Below, in pieces: positions 11,104-19,374 of a stretch of 64,000 nt of DNA. The DNA is from Polynucleobacter paludilacus. GTDB taxonomy: Bacteria > Pseudomonadota > Gammaproteobacteria > Burkholderiales > Burkholderiaceae. The stretch lies in contig NZ_CP061298.1 in NCBI RefSeq assembly GCF_018687595.1, positions 1,240,001 through 1,304,000 of the forward strand, given 5' to 3'. The translations under genes were made by a program, and so were the position numbers. The notes beneath the pieces are model-generated. The model did no database searches and was not told the DNA's origin. It saw only the letters and a program-made list of their open reading frames with translations. Numbering within the stretch: position 1 is the stretch's first letter; each line of letters starts with the position of its first letter.

Positions 11104-11799
11104 ATGAACGTTGATCAATCTGAAATCGCTAAATTTAGCGCCCTAGCCCATCGCTGGTGGGACCCCAATAGTGAATTTAAGCCCTTGCATGCAATTAATC
11201 CGTTGCGCCTGGATTGGATTCAATCCTTCGGCAGTTTGGCGGGAAAGAAAGTGTTAGATGTTGGCTGTGGCGGCGGAATCCTGGCGGAATCTATGGCGCA
11301 GTCTGGGGCTGATACCACCGGCATTGACCTCTCTGAAAAAGCGCTCAAAGTTGCTGAATTACATGCCCTCGAGGTTGGCGCCAAACTCAGCTATCGCGCC
11401 ATCTCAGCAGAGGCGCTGTCCAGTGAAAATGCTGGTCAATATGATGTTGTGACCTGCATGGAGATGCTTGAGCATGTGCCGGATCCCGCATCGGTCGTCA
11501 GGGCCTGCGCCACACTAGCCAAGCCTGGCGGCACCCTTTTCTTCAGCACCTTGAATCGCAATCCCAAATCCTATTTATTTGCCATCCTCGGGGCGGAATA
11601 CCTACTTCGCTTGCTCCCCAAAGGGACTCACGAATACGCTAAATTCATCAAGCCATCTGAGTTGATTGCCTTTACTCGTGAGGCAGAATTAGAACTGCTC
11701 GGAATGAAAGGGATGAGCTACAACCCACTTACCCAAGTCTATTCGCTAGGGAGCGATATGGATGTCAATTACATGATTGCTGTTCGCAAATGCAATTGA
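11104..11799 (+). CDS. ubiG: Ubiquinone biosynthesis O-methyltransferase
   Basis: SAM-dependent methyltransferase that performs both O-methylations of ubiquinone synthesis. The 231-residue protein has motif [17 protein letters not shown], the acidic SAM-binding GIDLSEKAL, and [15 protein letters not shown] typical of UbiG. The N-terminus ([23 protein letters not shown]) is diagnostic for the family. Its end overlaps gph, the common ubiG-gph pair. Confidence 0.96.
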   Translation: MNVDQSEIAKFSALAHRWWDPNSEFKPLHAINPLRLDWIQSFGSLAGKKVLDVGCGGGILAESMAQSGADTTGIDLSEKALKVAELHALEVGAKLSYRAISAEALSSENAGQYDVVTCMEMLEHVPDPASVVRACATLAKPGGTLFFSTLNRNPKSYLFAILGAEYLLRLLPKGTHEYAKFIKPSELIAFTREAELELLGMKGMSYNPLTQVYSLGSDMDVNYMIAVRKCN

Positions 11800-12470
11800 T
11801 GCAAAGCCCTTATCAGGGGGTCTTTTTTGACTTGGATGGCACCCTAGCAGATACCGCACCTGATTTAGTTGCCGCCGCAAATCAATTACTCATTGCCCGC
11901 AAGCAGGCTGCACTGCCATATGAACTATTACGCCCTCGAGCCTCTGCAGGCGCCCGCGGTCTCATCGCAGGTGCTTTTGGGATAGACCCGGAGCATCCCG
12001 ACTTCAATCTCTTGCGAGATGAATTTTTTACCAACTATGAAAATGCCCTACTAGTAAATAGTGTTTTATTCGAAGGCATTGATGAGTTACTCAACCAACT
12101 TGATCAAGCTAATCTACCGTGGGGCATTGTGACCAATAAGTCGGAACGCTTTACGCATCCCCTGACTGAACAGATGGGCTTGCGTCAGCGAGCAGCGTCA
12201 ACGGTATCAGGCGACACTACTCCTCATGCCAAACCCCATCCCGCCCCCATCCTGCATGCTGCCAAGCTAGCCAAGATTGATCCGACTAAAGGACTCTATG
12301 TCGGCGATGATATTCGGGATGTTGTGGCAGGCAAGGCAGCCGGCATGAAGACTGTAGCTGCAGCCTATGGTTACTGCGGCTGCGCAGAACCCCCCGAAAC
12401 TTGGGGAGCAGACTTTTTAGTTAAAACCCCACATGAATTATTTGAAATCATCTTTCCAGCTCACTCATAG
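11790..12470 (+). CDS. gph: Phosphoglycolate phosphatase (HAD superfamily)
   Basis: HAD hydrolase that dephosphorylates 2-phosphoglycolate. The 226-residue protein has motif [17 protein letters not shown], motif [10 protein letters not shown], and motif [19 protein letters not shown]. The frame opens at the ATG at 11790, inside ubiG; an ATG at 11799 in a TGATG stop-start overlap is an equally plausible coupled start. Exact substrate is inferred from the ubiG-gph pairing and the DLDGTL..DTAPDL sequence. Confidence 0.88.
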   Translation: MQLMQSPYQGVFFDLDGTLADTAPDLVAAANQLLIARKQAALPYELLRPRASAGARGLIAGAFGIDPEHPDFNLLRDEFFTNYENALLVNSVLFEGIDELLNQLDQANLPWGIVTNKSERFTHPLTEQMGLRQRAASTVSGDTTPHAKPHPAPILHAAKLAKIDPTKGLYVGDDIRDVVAGKAAGMKTVAAAYGYCGCAEPPETWGADFLVKTPHELFEIIFPAHS

Positions 12471-12493
12471 GACTTTAGTAAAAGTAACGAGCT

Positions 12494-12516
12494 TTTTTAG
12501 GCGGTCCGCCTTAAAA
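12494..12516. promoter_or_regulatory. Dyad overlapping predicted ssrA promoter
   Basis: An odd-centred palindrome (TTTTTAGGCGG-T-CCGCCTTAAAA, centre at 12505, one mismatched pair) lies between gph and the tmRNA gene. The right arm runs into TAAAAT at 12512-12517, which fits a -10 box for ssrA about 24 bp before the mature 5' end. No clear -35 is seen. It may be a regulatory dyad or a weak hairpin. Confidence 0.4.
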
Positions 12517-12540
12517 TAGACCCTCTTATGCATTAACTCC

Positions 12541-12899
12541 GGGGTCGACATGGTTTCGACGTGGATTACAAAGCATCAAGGGCATACCGAGGACCCGTTA
12601 TCTCGTAAATCAATGGGAATGTAATAACTGCTAACGACGAACGTTACGCACTAGCCGCTTAATTGCGGTTGCCCCTGAACTGATTCTCTCTTGGGTCAGC
12701 TAGCGAAAGCTAGATCAGGGTCATTTACAAGAGATAAGACTATCTCGTGTCACGTGGGATAGTACGAAAACTTAGTGAATCGTCAACGAGGAACGTGTCA
12801 GTCCGTGCCTAGTTGGTTAAATTAAATGATATGACTAAGTATGTAGAACTTGTTGTGGAGGATTTGCGGACGCGGGTTCGATTCCCGCCGACTCCACCA
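12541..12899 (+). ncRNA. ssrA: Transfer-messenger RNA (tmRNA)
   Basis: 359-nt one-piece tmRNA that rescues stalled ribosomes. The 5' GGGGTCG pairs with 3' CGACTCC before A and the encoded CCA. The start GGGGTCGACATGGTTTCGACG and the T-arm GCGGGTTCGATTCCCGC are typical of tmRNA. The resume codon opens the tag frame at 12630-12662, reading GCT AAC GAC GAA CGT TAC GCA CTA GCC GCT TAA = ANDERYALAA, ending in the Leu-Ala-Ala degron recognised by ClpXP. Beta-proteobacterial tags are usually ANDERFALAA. Confidence 0.98.
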
Positions 12900-12907
12900 T
12901 TTAAAGC

Positions 12908-12935
12908 AAACCCCTCTGAAGCTAGAGGGGTTTGT
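12908..12935 (+). terminator. Rho-independent terminator after ssrA
   Basis: Perfect 11-bp stem CAAACCCCTCT/AGAGGGGTTTG with a six-base loop, directly after the tmRNA CCA end and followed by TCTTTT. It also separates ssrA from the convergent methyltransferase gene. Confidence 0.9.
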
Positions 12936-12966
12936 CTTTTGCTCTCGATCTTTTTTAGTTTACGCT

Positions 12967-14133
12967 TTACTTTAAAGAGAGTCGCCACAGCGATGTCACT
13001 TCTTTGCTGCGAGCAGTATGCAATGCATCTGCTTGATCAAACACTTTTTGATGATGCGGCCTTGTATCTATTCGATGGATGACTTTCATTCCGGCCTCAT
13101 CAAACCAAAGCTCTAACTCTCTCCGACTACGTAATCCTAAATGTTCGGCTAGATCAGACAAGACTAACCAAGCCTCCCCTTCAGGCAACAAATGATCTTT
13201 GAGTTGCGATAAGAATCCTTTGAGCATTTGACTGTTGGGATCGTAGACCGCGCCCTCTATTGATGAACTCGGCCTAGCGGGCAGCCAAGGAGGATTACAA
13301 ACAATCAGCGCCGCCTTACTGGGGGGGAATACGCCCGTCTTGAGTAACTCAATCTGCCCAGCAAACTCTGATCGATCGATATTATCTTTTGCGCAATCCA
13401 GTGCTCTTGGATCCAAATCTGTCGCAATGATCTTTACTACACCTCTGCTTGCTAGTATGATGGATAAGATCCCGGTTCCCACGCCAATATCGAAGGCAAT
13501 CGCGTTTTTACTCAGCGCTTTAGGTAAAGGTGCCTGGTTTACTAAATCAATATATTCACCCCGTATTGGTGAAAACACACCATAGTGAGGATGGATATAA
13601 AACGCTTTCTCTGCGCTCAAGGCAGGAATGAGAACACCTTTCTTTCGCCATTCATGTGCGCCCACCACACCCAACAACTCACGCAATGAGACTAAGTAAG
13701 AAGACTGAGTATTGCCATAAGCCTCTTGGCAAGCCTGGGCAATATCGGGCGCCCGCCTCAAATGAATGTGGTGATCGGCATTACATTCAATCAGGAGCAT
13801 ACCTAAAATACGAGCTCGTTGAGATTGCGCCAGACGATGCAAATTAAAAAGATCAAGCGGGCCTTGATTAGGCTCTTTTTTGACCCGCTGTGATTTTTTA
13901 GAAGGCTTATCCAGCCTGCGGGCTAGTGCTTGTAAAAGCTGACGGGCATTCTGAAAATCTCCGCGCCATAGAATGGCGGTCCCCTCGCAAGCCATTCGAT
14001 AAGCAGCATCTGCAGTCAGAGTGTCATCGCCAATCACCAATTTTTGGTGAGGTCGAATCCCATTTTCGGAGCGCCAAAAGGCAGAGTGGCTAACACCATC
14101 CTCTTCCCAGCTGATGGATTGATCGGGGCTCAA
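12967..14133 (-). CDS. Class I SAM-dependent methyltransferase (NPPW type)
   Basis: 388 residues. The C-terminal half holds a methyltransferase fold with SAM motif I AFDIGVGTGILSIILASRG (about residue 213), IIATDLDPRALDCAKDNID, and the catalytic-site tetrad NPPW (VCNPPWLPA) found in enzymes that methylate amide or exocyclic amino nitrogens (HemK/PrmC, RlmG/RsmC types). The N-terminal 190 residues resemble no family I can name. The first in-frame start is TTG at 14133, 9 bases after the upstream stop; no internal ATG precedes the conserved part. The substrate (glutamine in a protein, or rRNA) cannot be settled here. Confidence 0.75.
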   Translation of the reverse strand: MSPDQSISWEEDGVSHSAFWRSENGIRPHQKLVIGDDTLTADAAYRMACEGTAILWRGDFQNARQLLQALARRLDKPSKKSQRVKKEPNQGPLDLFNLHRLAQSQRARILGMLLIECNADHHIHLRRAPDIAQACQEAYGNTQSSYLVSLRELLGVVGAHEWRKKGVLIPALSAEKAFYIHPHYGVFSPIRGEYIDLVNQAPLPKALSKNAIAFDIGVGTGILSIILASRGVVKIIATDLDPRALDCAKDNIDRSEFAGQIELLKTGVFPPSKAALIVCNPPWLPARPSSSIEGAVYDPNSQMLKGFLSQLKDHLLPEGEAWLVLSDLAEHLGLRSRRELELWFDEAGMKVIHRIDTRPHHQKVFDQADALHTARSKEVTSLWRLSLK

Positions 14134-14141
14134 GGGTGGAG

Positions 14142-14696
14142 TCAGTGATCTTCGGGGGTAACGTCTAAAGCGATCAGAAAGCGCGAGACCATGTTGTAGG
14201 CAGCAATCACGCTCACTAACTCAACTACTGCAGTATTTCCCAGCTCTACATGTAAGCGCTTCATTAACTCTGGATCAACTTTGATATTGCGAGTCATCTG
14301 CAAGGTGAGCTCAGCAGCATCTTGCTCAATTGGACTAAATAATGGTTTCGGGAAACTTGCTTGTCCCAACAAACGGAGCGCATCCACTTGCTCTTGTGTC
14401 CCACCAGCCGCTTTGAAGGGTGGCGCATGATGAATGAATTCGTATTCAGCGCCATTCAAAACAGCTACTCCACACATCCCAAGTTCACGTAACTTGGGAT
14501 CCAAGGAAAGGTGATTGCGGATTGCCCCGATGTAATGATTCCAGCCCTCAGCAATCGGCACACTATGCAAGAGCATGCGATCTAAATTAATAAACTTTCC
14601 ACCGCGTCGTTTCCGAATGGCAGCAACCAATTCTGCAGGTTCAGACAAATCCATCGGCTGGTAGTCAATTAGTCGCTGAGAGCGTTCCTTACTCAT
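14142..14696 (-). CDS. Carboxymuconolactone decarboxylase family protein
   Basis: About 184 residues resembling the all-helical CMD/AhpD-like fold (LLHSVPIAEGWNHYIGAIR and ELGMCGVAVLNGAEYEFIHH). The family's peroxidase members have a Cys-x-x-Cys pair; here only one cysteine is present (LGMCGVAVLNG), so AhpD-type disulfide chemistry is unlikely and a decarboxylase, lactone hydrolase or unknown role is more likely. I choose the ATG at 14696; a GTG at 14708 is possible. It lies 21 bp downstream of a Bug binding protein and probably shares its transcript. Confidence 0.7.
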   Translation of the reverse strand: MSKERSQRLIDYQPMDLSEPAELVAAIRKRRGGKFINLDRMLLHSVPIAEGWNHYIGAIRNHLSLDPKLRELGMCGVAVLNGAEYEFIHHAPPFKAAGGTQEQVDALRLLGQASFPKPLFSPIEQDAAELTLQMTRNIKVDPELMKRLHVELGNTAVVELVSVIAAYNMVSRFLIALDVTPEDH

Positions 14697-14717
14697 TGGC
14701 TTTATCACTCAAATAAT

Positions 14718-15716
14718 TTATTGGGTTTCTTTAATATTGTTCTCAATAACAAACTTACCCCAGATTGCAATTTGTTTGCCAACGAAATCACCTAATACCT
14801 CAGGGCTACCACCCACGATTTGAATACCCTGGGCTTTAAACTTATCAGACACCGCAGGATTCTTGAGAGCCTTGTTGAGCGCTACATTCATCGCTTTCAC
14901 AATCGCAGGTGGTGTCTTGCCTGGAGCTAACAAACCCCACCAAGCAGGCGCATTGAAGCCCGGAAAACCACTTTCAGCAACCGTTGGAACATTAGGTAAT
15001 TCAGGAGAGCGCTTGGCGGTTGTAATCACTAATGGCACAACTCCGCCGTTTTCAATATGGGGCATTACCAAGAATTGGGAACCAACACCCAAAGGTACCT
15101 GACCGCCTAAGACGTCTTGCATTAAAGGGCCGCCGCCACGGTACGGTACGTGGATCCAATCAAAACCTGCCGTTTTGGCTAAACGGGCCATGGCCAAATG
15201 TCCAAGACTACCAATCCCAATTGAGCCATAACTAAATTTCTTGCCTGCTTTTGACTCTTCAACCAATTGCTTGAAACTCTTGATCCCTGATTGTTTGCTG
15301 GCCACAAGGACCATTGGGGAAGTTCCAATCAAGCCAACGGGAGCAATATCTTTAATCGTGTCATAGGGGAGCTTATCTTTGAGACTGGGATTGACGCCGT
15401 GAGTATCAAAGACCACCGCGAAGGTATAACCATCTGGTTCTGCCCGAGTCATTGCGGAAGTTCCAATGACGCCAGATGCACCACCCACGTTATCTACGAT
15501 AACGCTCTGCTTCAATTCTGCCTGAAGCGCTGGCGCCAAAATACGAGCCACCTGGTCAACTGACCCCCCTGCTGGGAACACTGCAATTAAACGGATTGGC
15601 TTCTGGGTAGGCCAAGTACCAACCCCAGGATCTGCAGCTAGCACGAGGCTGCTCATACCGCACAAAATAAGGCCCATCGATAGGGCTCGAGTGATTTGAT
15701 TAAATAGGTGTCTCAT
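14718..15716 (-). CDS. Bug family (TctC-type) solute-binding protein
   Basis: 332-residue periplasmic binding protein of the tripartite tricarboxylate transporter class. It has a signal peptide of about 27 residues ending in LVLAA. The family hallmarks follow: PIRLIAVFPAGGSVDQVARILAP, VDNVGGASGVIGTSAM, DGYTFAVVFDTHGVNPSL and IHVPYRGGGPLMQDVLGGQ. The start has a strong GGAGGAG ribosome site. No TctA/TctB membrane genes are nearby, which is common for Bug proteins. The ligand, probably a carboxylic acid, is unknown. Confidence 0.92.
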   Translation of the reverse strand: MRHLFNQITRALSMGLILCGMSSLVLAADPGVGTWPTQKPIRLIAVFPAGGSVDQVARILAPALQAELKQSVIVDNVGGASGVIGTSAMTRAEPDGYTFAVVFDTHGVNPSLKDKLPYDTIKDIAPVGLIGTSPMVLVASKQSGIKSFKQLVEESKAGKKFSYGSIGIGSLGHLAMARLAKTAGFDWIHVPYRGGGPLMQDVLGGQVPLGVGSQFLVMPHIENGGVVPLVITTAKRSPELPNVPTVAESGFPGFNAPAWWGLLAPGKTPPAIVKAMNVALNKALKNPAVSDKFKAQGIQIVGGSPEVLGDFVGKQIAIWGKFVIENNIKETQ

Positions 15717-15802
15717 GACAGGTCTCCTCCACTTAAGGACATAAGATTACCACTCCCAGAGCTCCTTGTTTGATAATAGGGGGTGTAGCAGAGACTAAAG
15801 CC

Positions 15803-16573
15803 ATGAAACCCATTCTGAACATTGCCGCCTATTTATTTGTCAGCCTCGATGAGCTCGACGCGTTACGCGCGCTCATGCTTCAGGAGTGTAATGAGCGACA
15901 TTTAAAAGGGACCATTTTGCTGACTGGTGAGGGCATCAATCTATTTCTTGCTGGTGCAGAGCTAGAGATGAGTGGCTTCTTAAAATGGCTACGTAGCGAC
16001 TCCCGCTTTGCTGCTATCGAGGCAAAAGAGAGCTGGTCAGATGAGCAGCCCTTTAAAAAAATGCTGATCAAACTCAAAAGCGAGATTATTCGCATGAATC
16101 ACCCGAGCATTCAGCCAGAAAAGGGTCGAGCTAATTTTATTGCCCCCCAGAAATTAAAAGAATGGCTAGATCGTGGTACTGATGATTTGGGACGGCCAGT
16201 CGTCATGCTCGATACGCGGAATGCATTCGAAATTGACTACGGCACTTTTGAAAATGCCCTGCACTTCAATATTGAAAAGTTCACCGAATTTCCAGAGGCG
16301 ATTACGAAACACAAAGAAGAATTGCTAGACAAAACGATAGTGAGTTTCTGTACTGGTGGCATTCGCTGCGAGAAATCTGGCTTGTATATGCGTGAGATCG
16401 GCATGGAGCACACCTACCAGTTGGAAGGTGGAATTCTGAAATACTTTGAAGAAGTTGGTGCAGCCCATTACGAGGGGTCCTGCTTTGTGTTTGATGAACG
16501 TGAGGCACTCGAGCCGAGTTTGGACATCATTCCACCCGAGCACTCAATTCGTAAAAAAATTCAAGCTGGCTAA
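15803..16573 (+). CDS. trhO: tRNA uridine(34) hydroxylase, rhodanese-domain (TrhO/YceA)
   Basis: Oxygen-dependent hydroxylase of U34 in tRNA, first step of 5-oxyacetyl-type wobble modification (known for E. coli YceA). About 256 residues from the ATG at 15803 (MKPILNIAAYLFVSL); the longer frame from 15770 has no support. N-terminal part: LTGEGINLFLAG; C-terminal rhodanese domain: VVMLDTRNAFEIDYGTF, and the active-site cysteine in SFCTGGIRCEKSGLYM. The protein ends soon after the domain, giving the normal family length. Confidence 0.9.
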   Translation: MKPILNIAAYLFVSLDELDALRALMLQECNERHLKGTILLTGEGINLFLAGAELEMSGFLKWLRSDSRFAAIEAKESWSDEQPFKKMLIKLKSEIIRMNHPSIQPEKGRANFIAPQKLKEWLDRGTDDLGRPVVMLDTRNAFEIDYGTFENALHFNIEKFTEFPEAITKHKEELLDKTIVSFCTGGIRCEKSGLYMREIGMEHTYQLEGGILKYFEEVGAAHYEGSCFVFDEREALEPSLDIIPPEHSIRKKIQAG

Positions 16574-16585
16574 TTCATAGACTCA

Positions 16586-16888
16586 CTACGCCGACTTACC
16601 CACCAAATCAAAGTGCTCTACCACTGGTGGTTTCAGAAAAAATGGCCCCACAATCGAGCGCCACTCCGTGAAGGCAGGAGATCCCCGAAAGTCTACGGTG
16701 TGATTCTCGAGAGTGTCCCAATAGTTCATGAGTAAATAGCGGCCTGGGCTTTCCTGGCTGTGATTCACTTTAAAGCCTTGAAACCCCTTAGCCTTCGAAA
16801 TCACGGTGTGGATACCCCGCAAAATAGCCTCTTCAAACTCTTTTTGCTGACTTGGATCAATTTCAATATCGGCGACTTCCAAAATCAT
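16586..16888 (-). CDS. Antibiotic biosynthesis monooxygenase (ABM) domain protein
   Basis: 100-residue single-domain protein of the dimeric ferredoxin-like ABM fold: ILEVADIEIDPSQQKEFEEAI, a central strand GFQGFKVNHS, then YLLMNYWDTLENHTVDFRGSPAFTEWRSIV. Members range from quinone-forming monooxygenases to proteins of unknown role. It is convergent with trhO and divergent from a Bug gene, so it may belong with the catabolic locus, but no substrate can be named. ATG with GGGAA upstream. Confidence 0.75.
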   Translation of the reverse strand: MILEVADIEIDPSQQKEFEEAILRGIHTVISKAKGFQGFKVNHSQESPGRYLLMNYWDTLENHTVDFRGSPAFTEWRSIVGPFFLKPPVVEHFDLVGKSA

Positions 16889-16969
16889 GGCGATTCCCTT
16901 ATTGATGTGAGACTAAATAGTAGAATTCCTACACAACAACATATTAATCCAAACCTAAGGATGCGAGAC

Positions 16970-17965
16970 ATGTCTAAATATTGCAATCGGCTGCTGCCGA
17001 TTTTTTTGTCCTCATTAGCACTGGCGAGTAGCTCACTATTTTTCAGCCCTGTCGCGCATAGTCAAAGTGCTTACCCCACAAAACCGATTCGACTGATTGC
17101 GCCAGTATCTGCTGGCGGCGGATTAGATAATATTGCCAGGGCAGTCGCAGAACGCTTATCCAAGAATTTGGGGCAAAGCGTCATTGTTGATAACCTTTCT
17201 GGCGGTGGTGGTGCGATCGCAGCCATTACCACCGCAAAAGCCAATCCAGATGGTTACACCTTGATGATTGCCTATGTTGGAACACACGGTACAAACCCAG
17301 CAGTTCGCAAGCTAAATTACGATGCGATTAAGGACTTCAGCCCAATCGGCATGATTGGAGCAACCCCCAATGTCCTCATCATTAATCCTCAGGTGCCTGC
17401 AAAAACACTGAGTGAATTTATTGCCTATGCAAAAAAGAATCCATCTAAGCTCAGCTATGGCAGCTCCGGTCCAGGCACGCTGACCCATTTATCTATGGAA
17501 GAATTCAAGATGTCTACTGGGATCTTTATGGTCCACATCCCTTATCGCGGCATTGCGCCCGCCTTTACTGACTTAATCGGCGGTCAAACTGATGCCATGT
17601 TCCCAGGCTTGTTTGCAGCACTGCCCTATATTAAAACCGATCGGGTACGCCCCCTAGCCGTCAGCGGCCTCAAACGCAGTCCAGCGGACCCCTCGATCCC
17701 AACCTTTAAAGAATTAGGCTATCCCGGCTTTGAAGGTCAGCAATGGTATGGCATTGCGGGTCCTGCGAATATGCCGCCAGCAATCATTGCTAAATTAAAT
17801 GCCGAGCTCAATAAAGCATTGGCTAGTCCTGAGTTTGCAGACAAAATGTCTGCTGAGGCAATGACTTTAATGCCAATGTCTCCTCAGCAATTTGGCTCTT
17901 ATATTAAAGATGACATTGCACGCTGGAGCAAGGTAGCCAAAGACCGTCACATCGAAATCGAATAA
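16970..17965 (+). CDS. Bug family (TctC-type) solute-binding protein
   Basis: 331 residues from the ATG at 16970 (AAGG 9 bp upstream); the in-frame extension to 16760 runs antisense to the ABM gene and is not real. A signal peptide ends near AHSQSAYP. Family signatures are YPTKPIRLIAPVSAGGGLDN, VDNLSGGGGAIAAITTAK, DGYTLMIAYVGTHGTNPAV and VHIPYRGIAPAFTDLIGGQ. It starts an apparent operon with the MmgE/PrpD and D-2-hydroxyacid dehydrogenase genes, so it probably captures the compound those enzymes metabolise. Confidence 0.92.
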   Translation: MSKYCNRLLPIFLSSLALASSSLFFSPVAHSQSAYPTKPIRLIAPVSAGGGLDNIARAVAERLSKNLGQSVIVDNLSGGGGAIAAITTAKANPDGYTLMIAYVGTHGTNPAVRKLNYDAIKDFSPIGMIGATPNVLIINPQVPAKTLSEFIAYAKKNPSKLSYGSSGPGTLTHLSMEEFKMSTGIFMVHIPYRGIAPAFTDLIGGQTDAMFPGLFAALPYIKTDRVRPLAVSGLKRSPADPSIPTFKELGYPGFEGQQWYGIAGPANMPPAIIAKLNAELNKALASPEFADKMSAEAMTLMPMSPQQFGSYIKDDIARWSKVAKDRHIEIE

Positions 17966-17996
17966 TCATCCCACTCTTTATTTTTTAGGAATTCTT

Positions 17997-19370
17997 ATGT
18001 CACAAGTTATCGCCGCCGCAGCCGATTTGAATGCTCCACCAGTCACCAAAACCCTAGCGGAGTTTGTCAGCACTCACCCATCTCAAGGATGGTCTGCAGA
18101 GGTTGAGCATGAGGCTCACCGTACTTTTTTAAATTGGTTAGGTTGCGCAATTGGTGCAGCCCAGCACGAGAGCGTTACATCTTCGCTGGCAGCTGTTCAA
18201 GAGTTTCAACCAGCGCCTCAAGCCTCCATCCTGGGGCGCAAAGAGCGCGTGGATATGGGTGGCGCTGCTTTGGTGAATGGCATTAGCTCACATACTTTCG
18301 ACTTTGATGACACACACCTCAAGACCGTCATTCATCCAGCTGGTCCAGTAGCCTCTGCCATCTTGGCGCTTGGTGAACACATCAATACCAATGGTCGTCA
18401 AATCATTGATGCGATGGTTCTCGGTATCGATGTGGAATGTCGAGTGGGTAATGCGATGTATCCCGATCACTACCATCGTGGCTGGCATATTACTGGCTCA
18501 ACTGGCATGCTTGGTTCAGCAGCAGCATGTGCACGTATTTTGGGTTTAGACACTCATAAAACCATCATGGCTTTAGGTATTGCCGCCTCACAACCGATTG
18601 GTATGCGCGAGCAATTTGGAACGATGACTAAACCCTTTCATCCTGGTGCAGCCGCACGCGCAGGACAAATGTCAGCCCTCTTAGCGAAACACGGCTTTAC
18701 CGCAAGCTTACGTGCATTAGAGGCTGGTCGAGGATATATGCAAACTGTTTCCACCAAAAATGATTGGTCAGAAATTGATCGCGACCTCGGCAAGTCTTTT
18801 GAAATCTCACTCAATACCTACAAACCCTTCGCTTGCGGTATTGTGATTCATCCTGCAATTGATGCTTGCGCACAATTGCGTGCCCAAGGAGTTAAAGCGG
18901 ATGATGTAGAGCGGATTGAGCTGCGTGTTCACCCACTCGTGCTTGAACTTACCGGCAAGAAAACCCCAAAAACGGGTTTAGAAGGAAAATTCAGCGTCTA
19001 TCACGGCTGTGCAATGGGTCTCATGTTTGGCCAAGCCGGTGAAGGTGAATATGACGATGACCTCGTCAATAGGGCTGACGTTGTAGCACTGAGAGCAAAA
19101 GTCAATGCCACTACTGATACCAATATTAGCGAAGCCTCTGTTGATGTCACGGCGATTCTGAAGGACGGCAAAGAAGTTCATGTCTTTGTAAAGAATGCCA
19201 TTGGCTCTGTTGAAAACCCCATGAGCGACGCTAACCTTGAGCAAAAATTTACCAGTCTGGCTGAACCAATTATTGGTAAACAAAAAACGGTTCAATTGAT
19301 TTCAGCGCTTTGGAATCTCAGCAAAGCCACCGATCTCAAACAAATCATTCAACTCTCTACACCAGATTAA
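17997..19370 (+). CDS. MmgE/PrpD family protein
   Basis: 457-residue member of the 2-methylcitrate dehydratase/iminodisuccinate epimerase/aconitate decarboxylase family. Visible family features are TFLNWLGCAIGAA near the N-terminus, ALVNGISSHTFDFDDTHLKTVIHPAGP (positions about 93-119, with the conserved Asp-Asp-Thr-His), and KPFACGIVIHPAIDA. It lies 31 bp after the Bug gene with its own AGGA site. The family's substrate cannot be read from sequence; no prpBC genes are near, so methylcitrate cycle function is unlikely. Confidence 0.88.
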   Translation: MSQVIAAAADLNAPPVTKTLAEFVSTHPSQGWSAEVEHEAHRTFLNWLGCAIGAAQHESVTSSLAAVQEFQPAPQASILGRKERVDMGGAALVNGISSHTFDFDDTHLKTVIHPAGPVASAILALGEHINTNGRQIIDAMVLGIDVECRVGNAMYPDHYHRGWHITGSTGMLGSAAACARILGLDTHKTIMALGIAASQPIGMREQFGTMTKPFHPGAAARAGQMSALLAKHGFTASLRALEAGRGYMQTVSTKNDWSEIDRDLGKSFEISLNTYKPFACGIVIHPAIDACAQLRAQGVKADDVERIELRVHPLVLELTGKKTPKTGLEGKFSVYHGCAMGLMFGQAGEGEYDDDLVNRADVVALRAKVNATTDTNISEASVDVTAILKDGKEVHVFVKNAIGSVENPMSDANLEQKFTSLAEPIIGKQKTVQLISALWNLSKATDLKQIIQLSTPD

Positions 19371-19374
19371 AGCA

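Noticed and set aside
16760..16969. Seventy-residue N-terminal extension of the second Bug protein
   Set aside because: It is antisense to the ABM gene, and the signal peptide begins at 16970 with a ribosome site.
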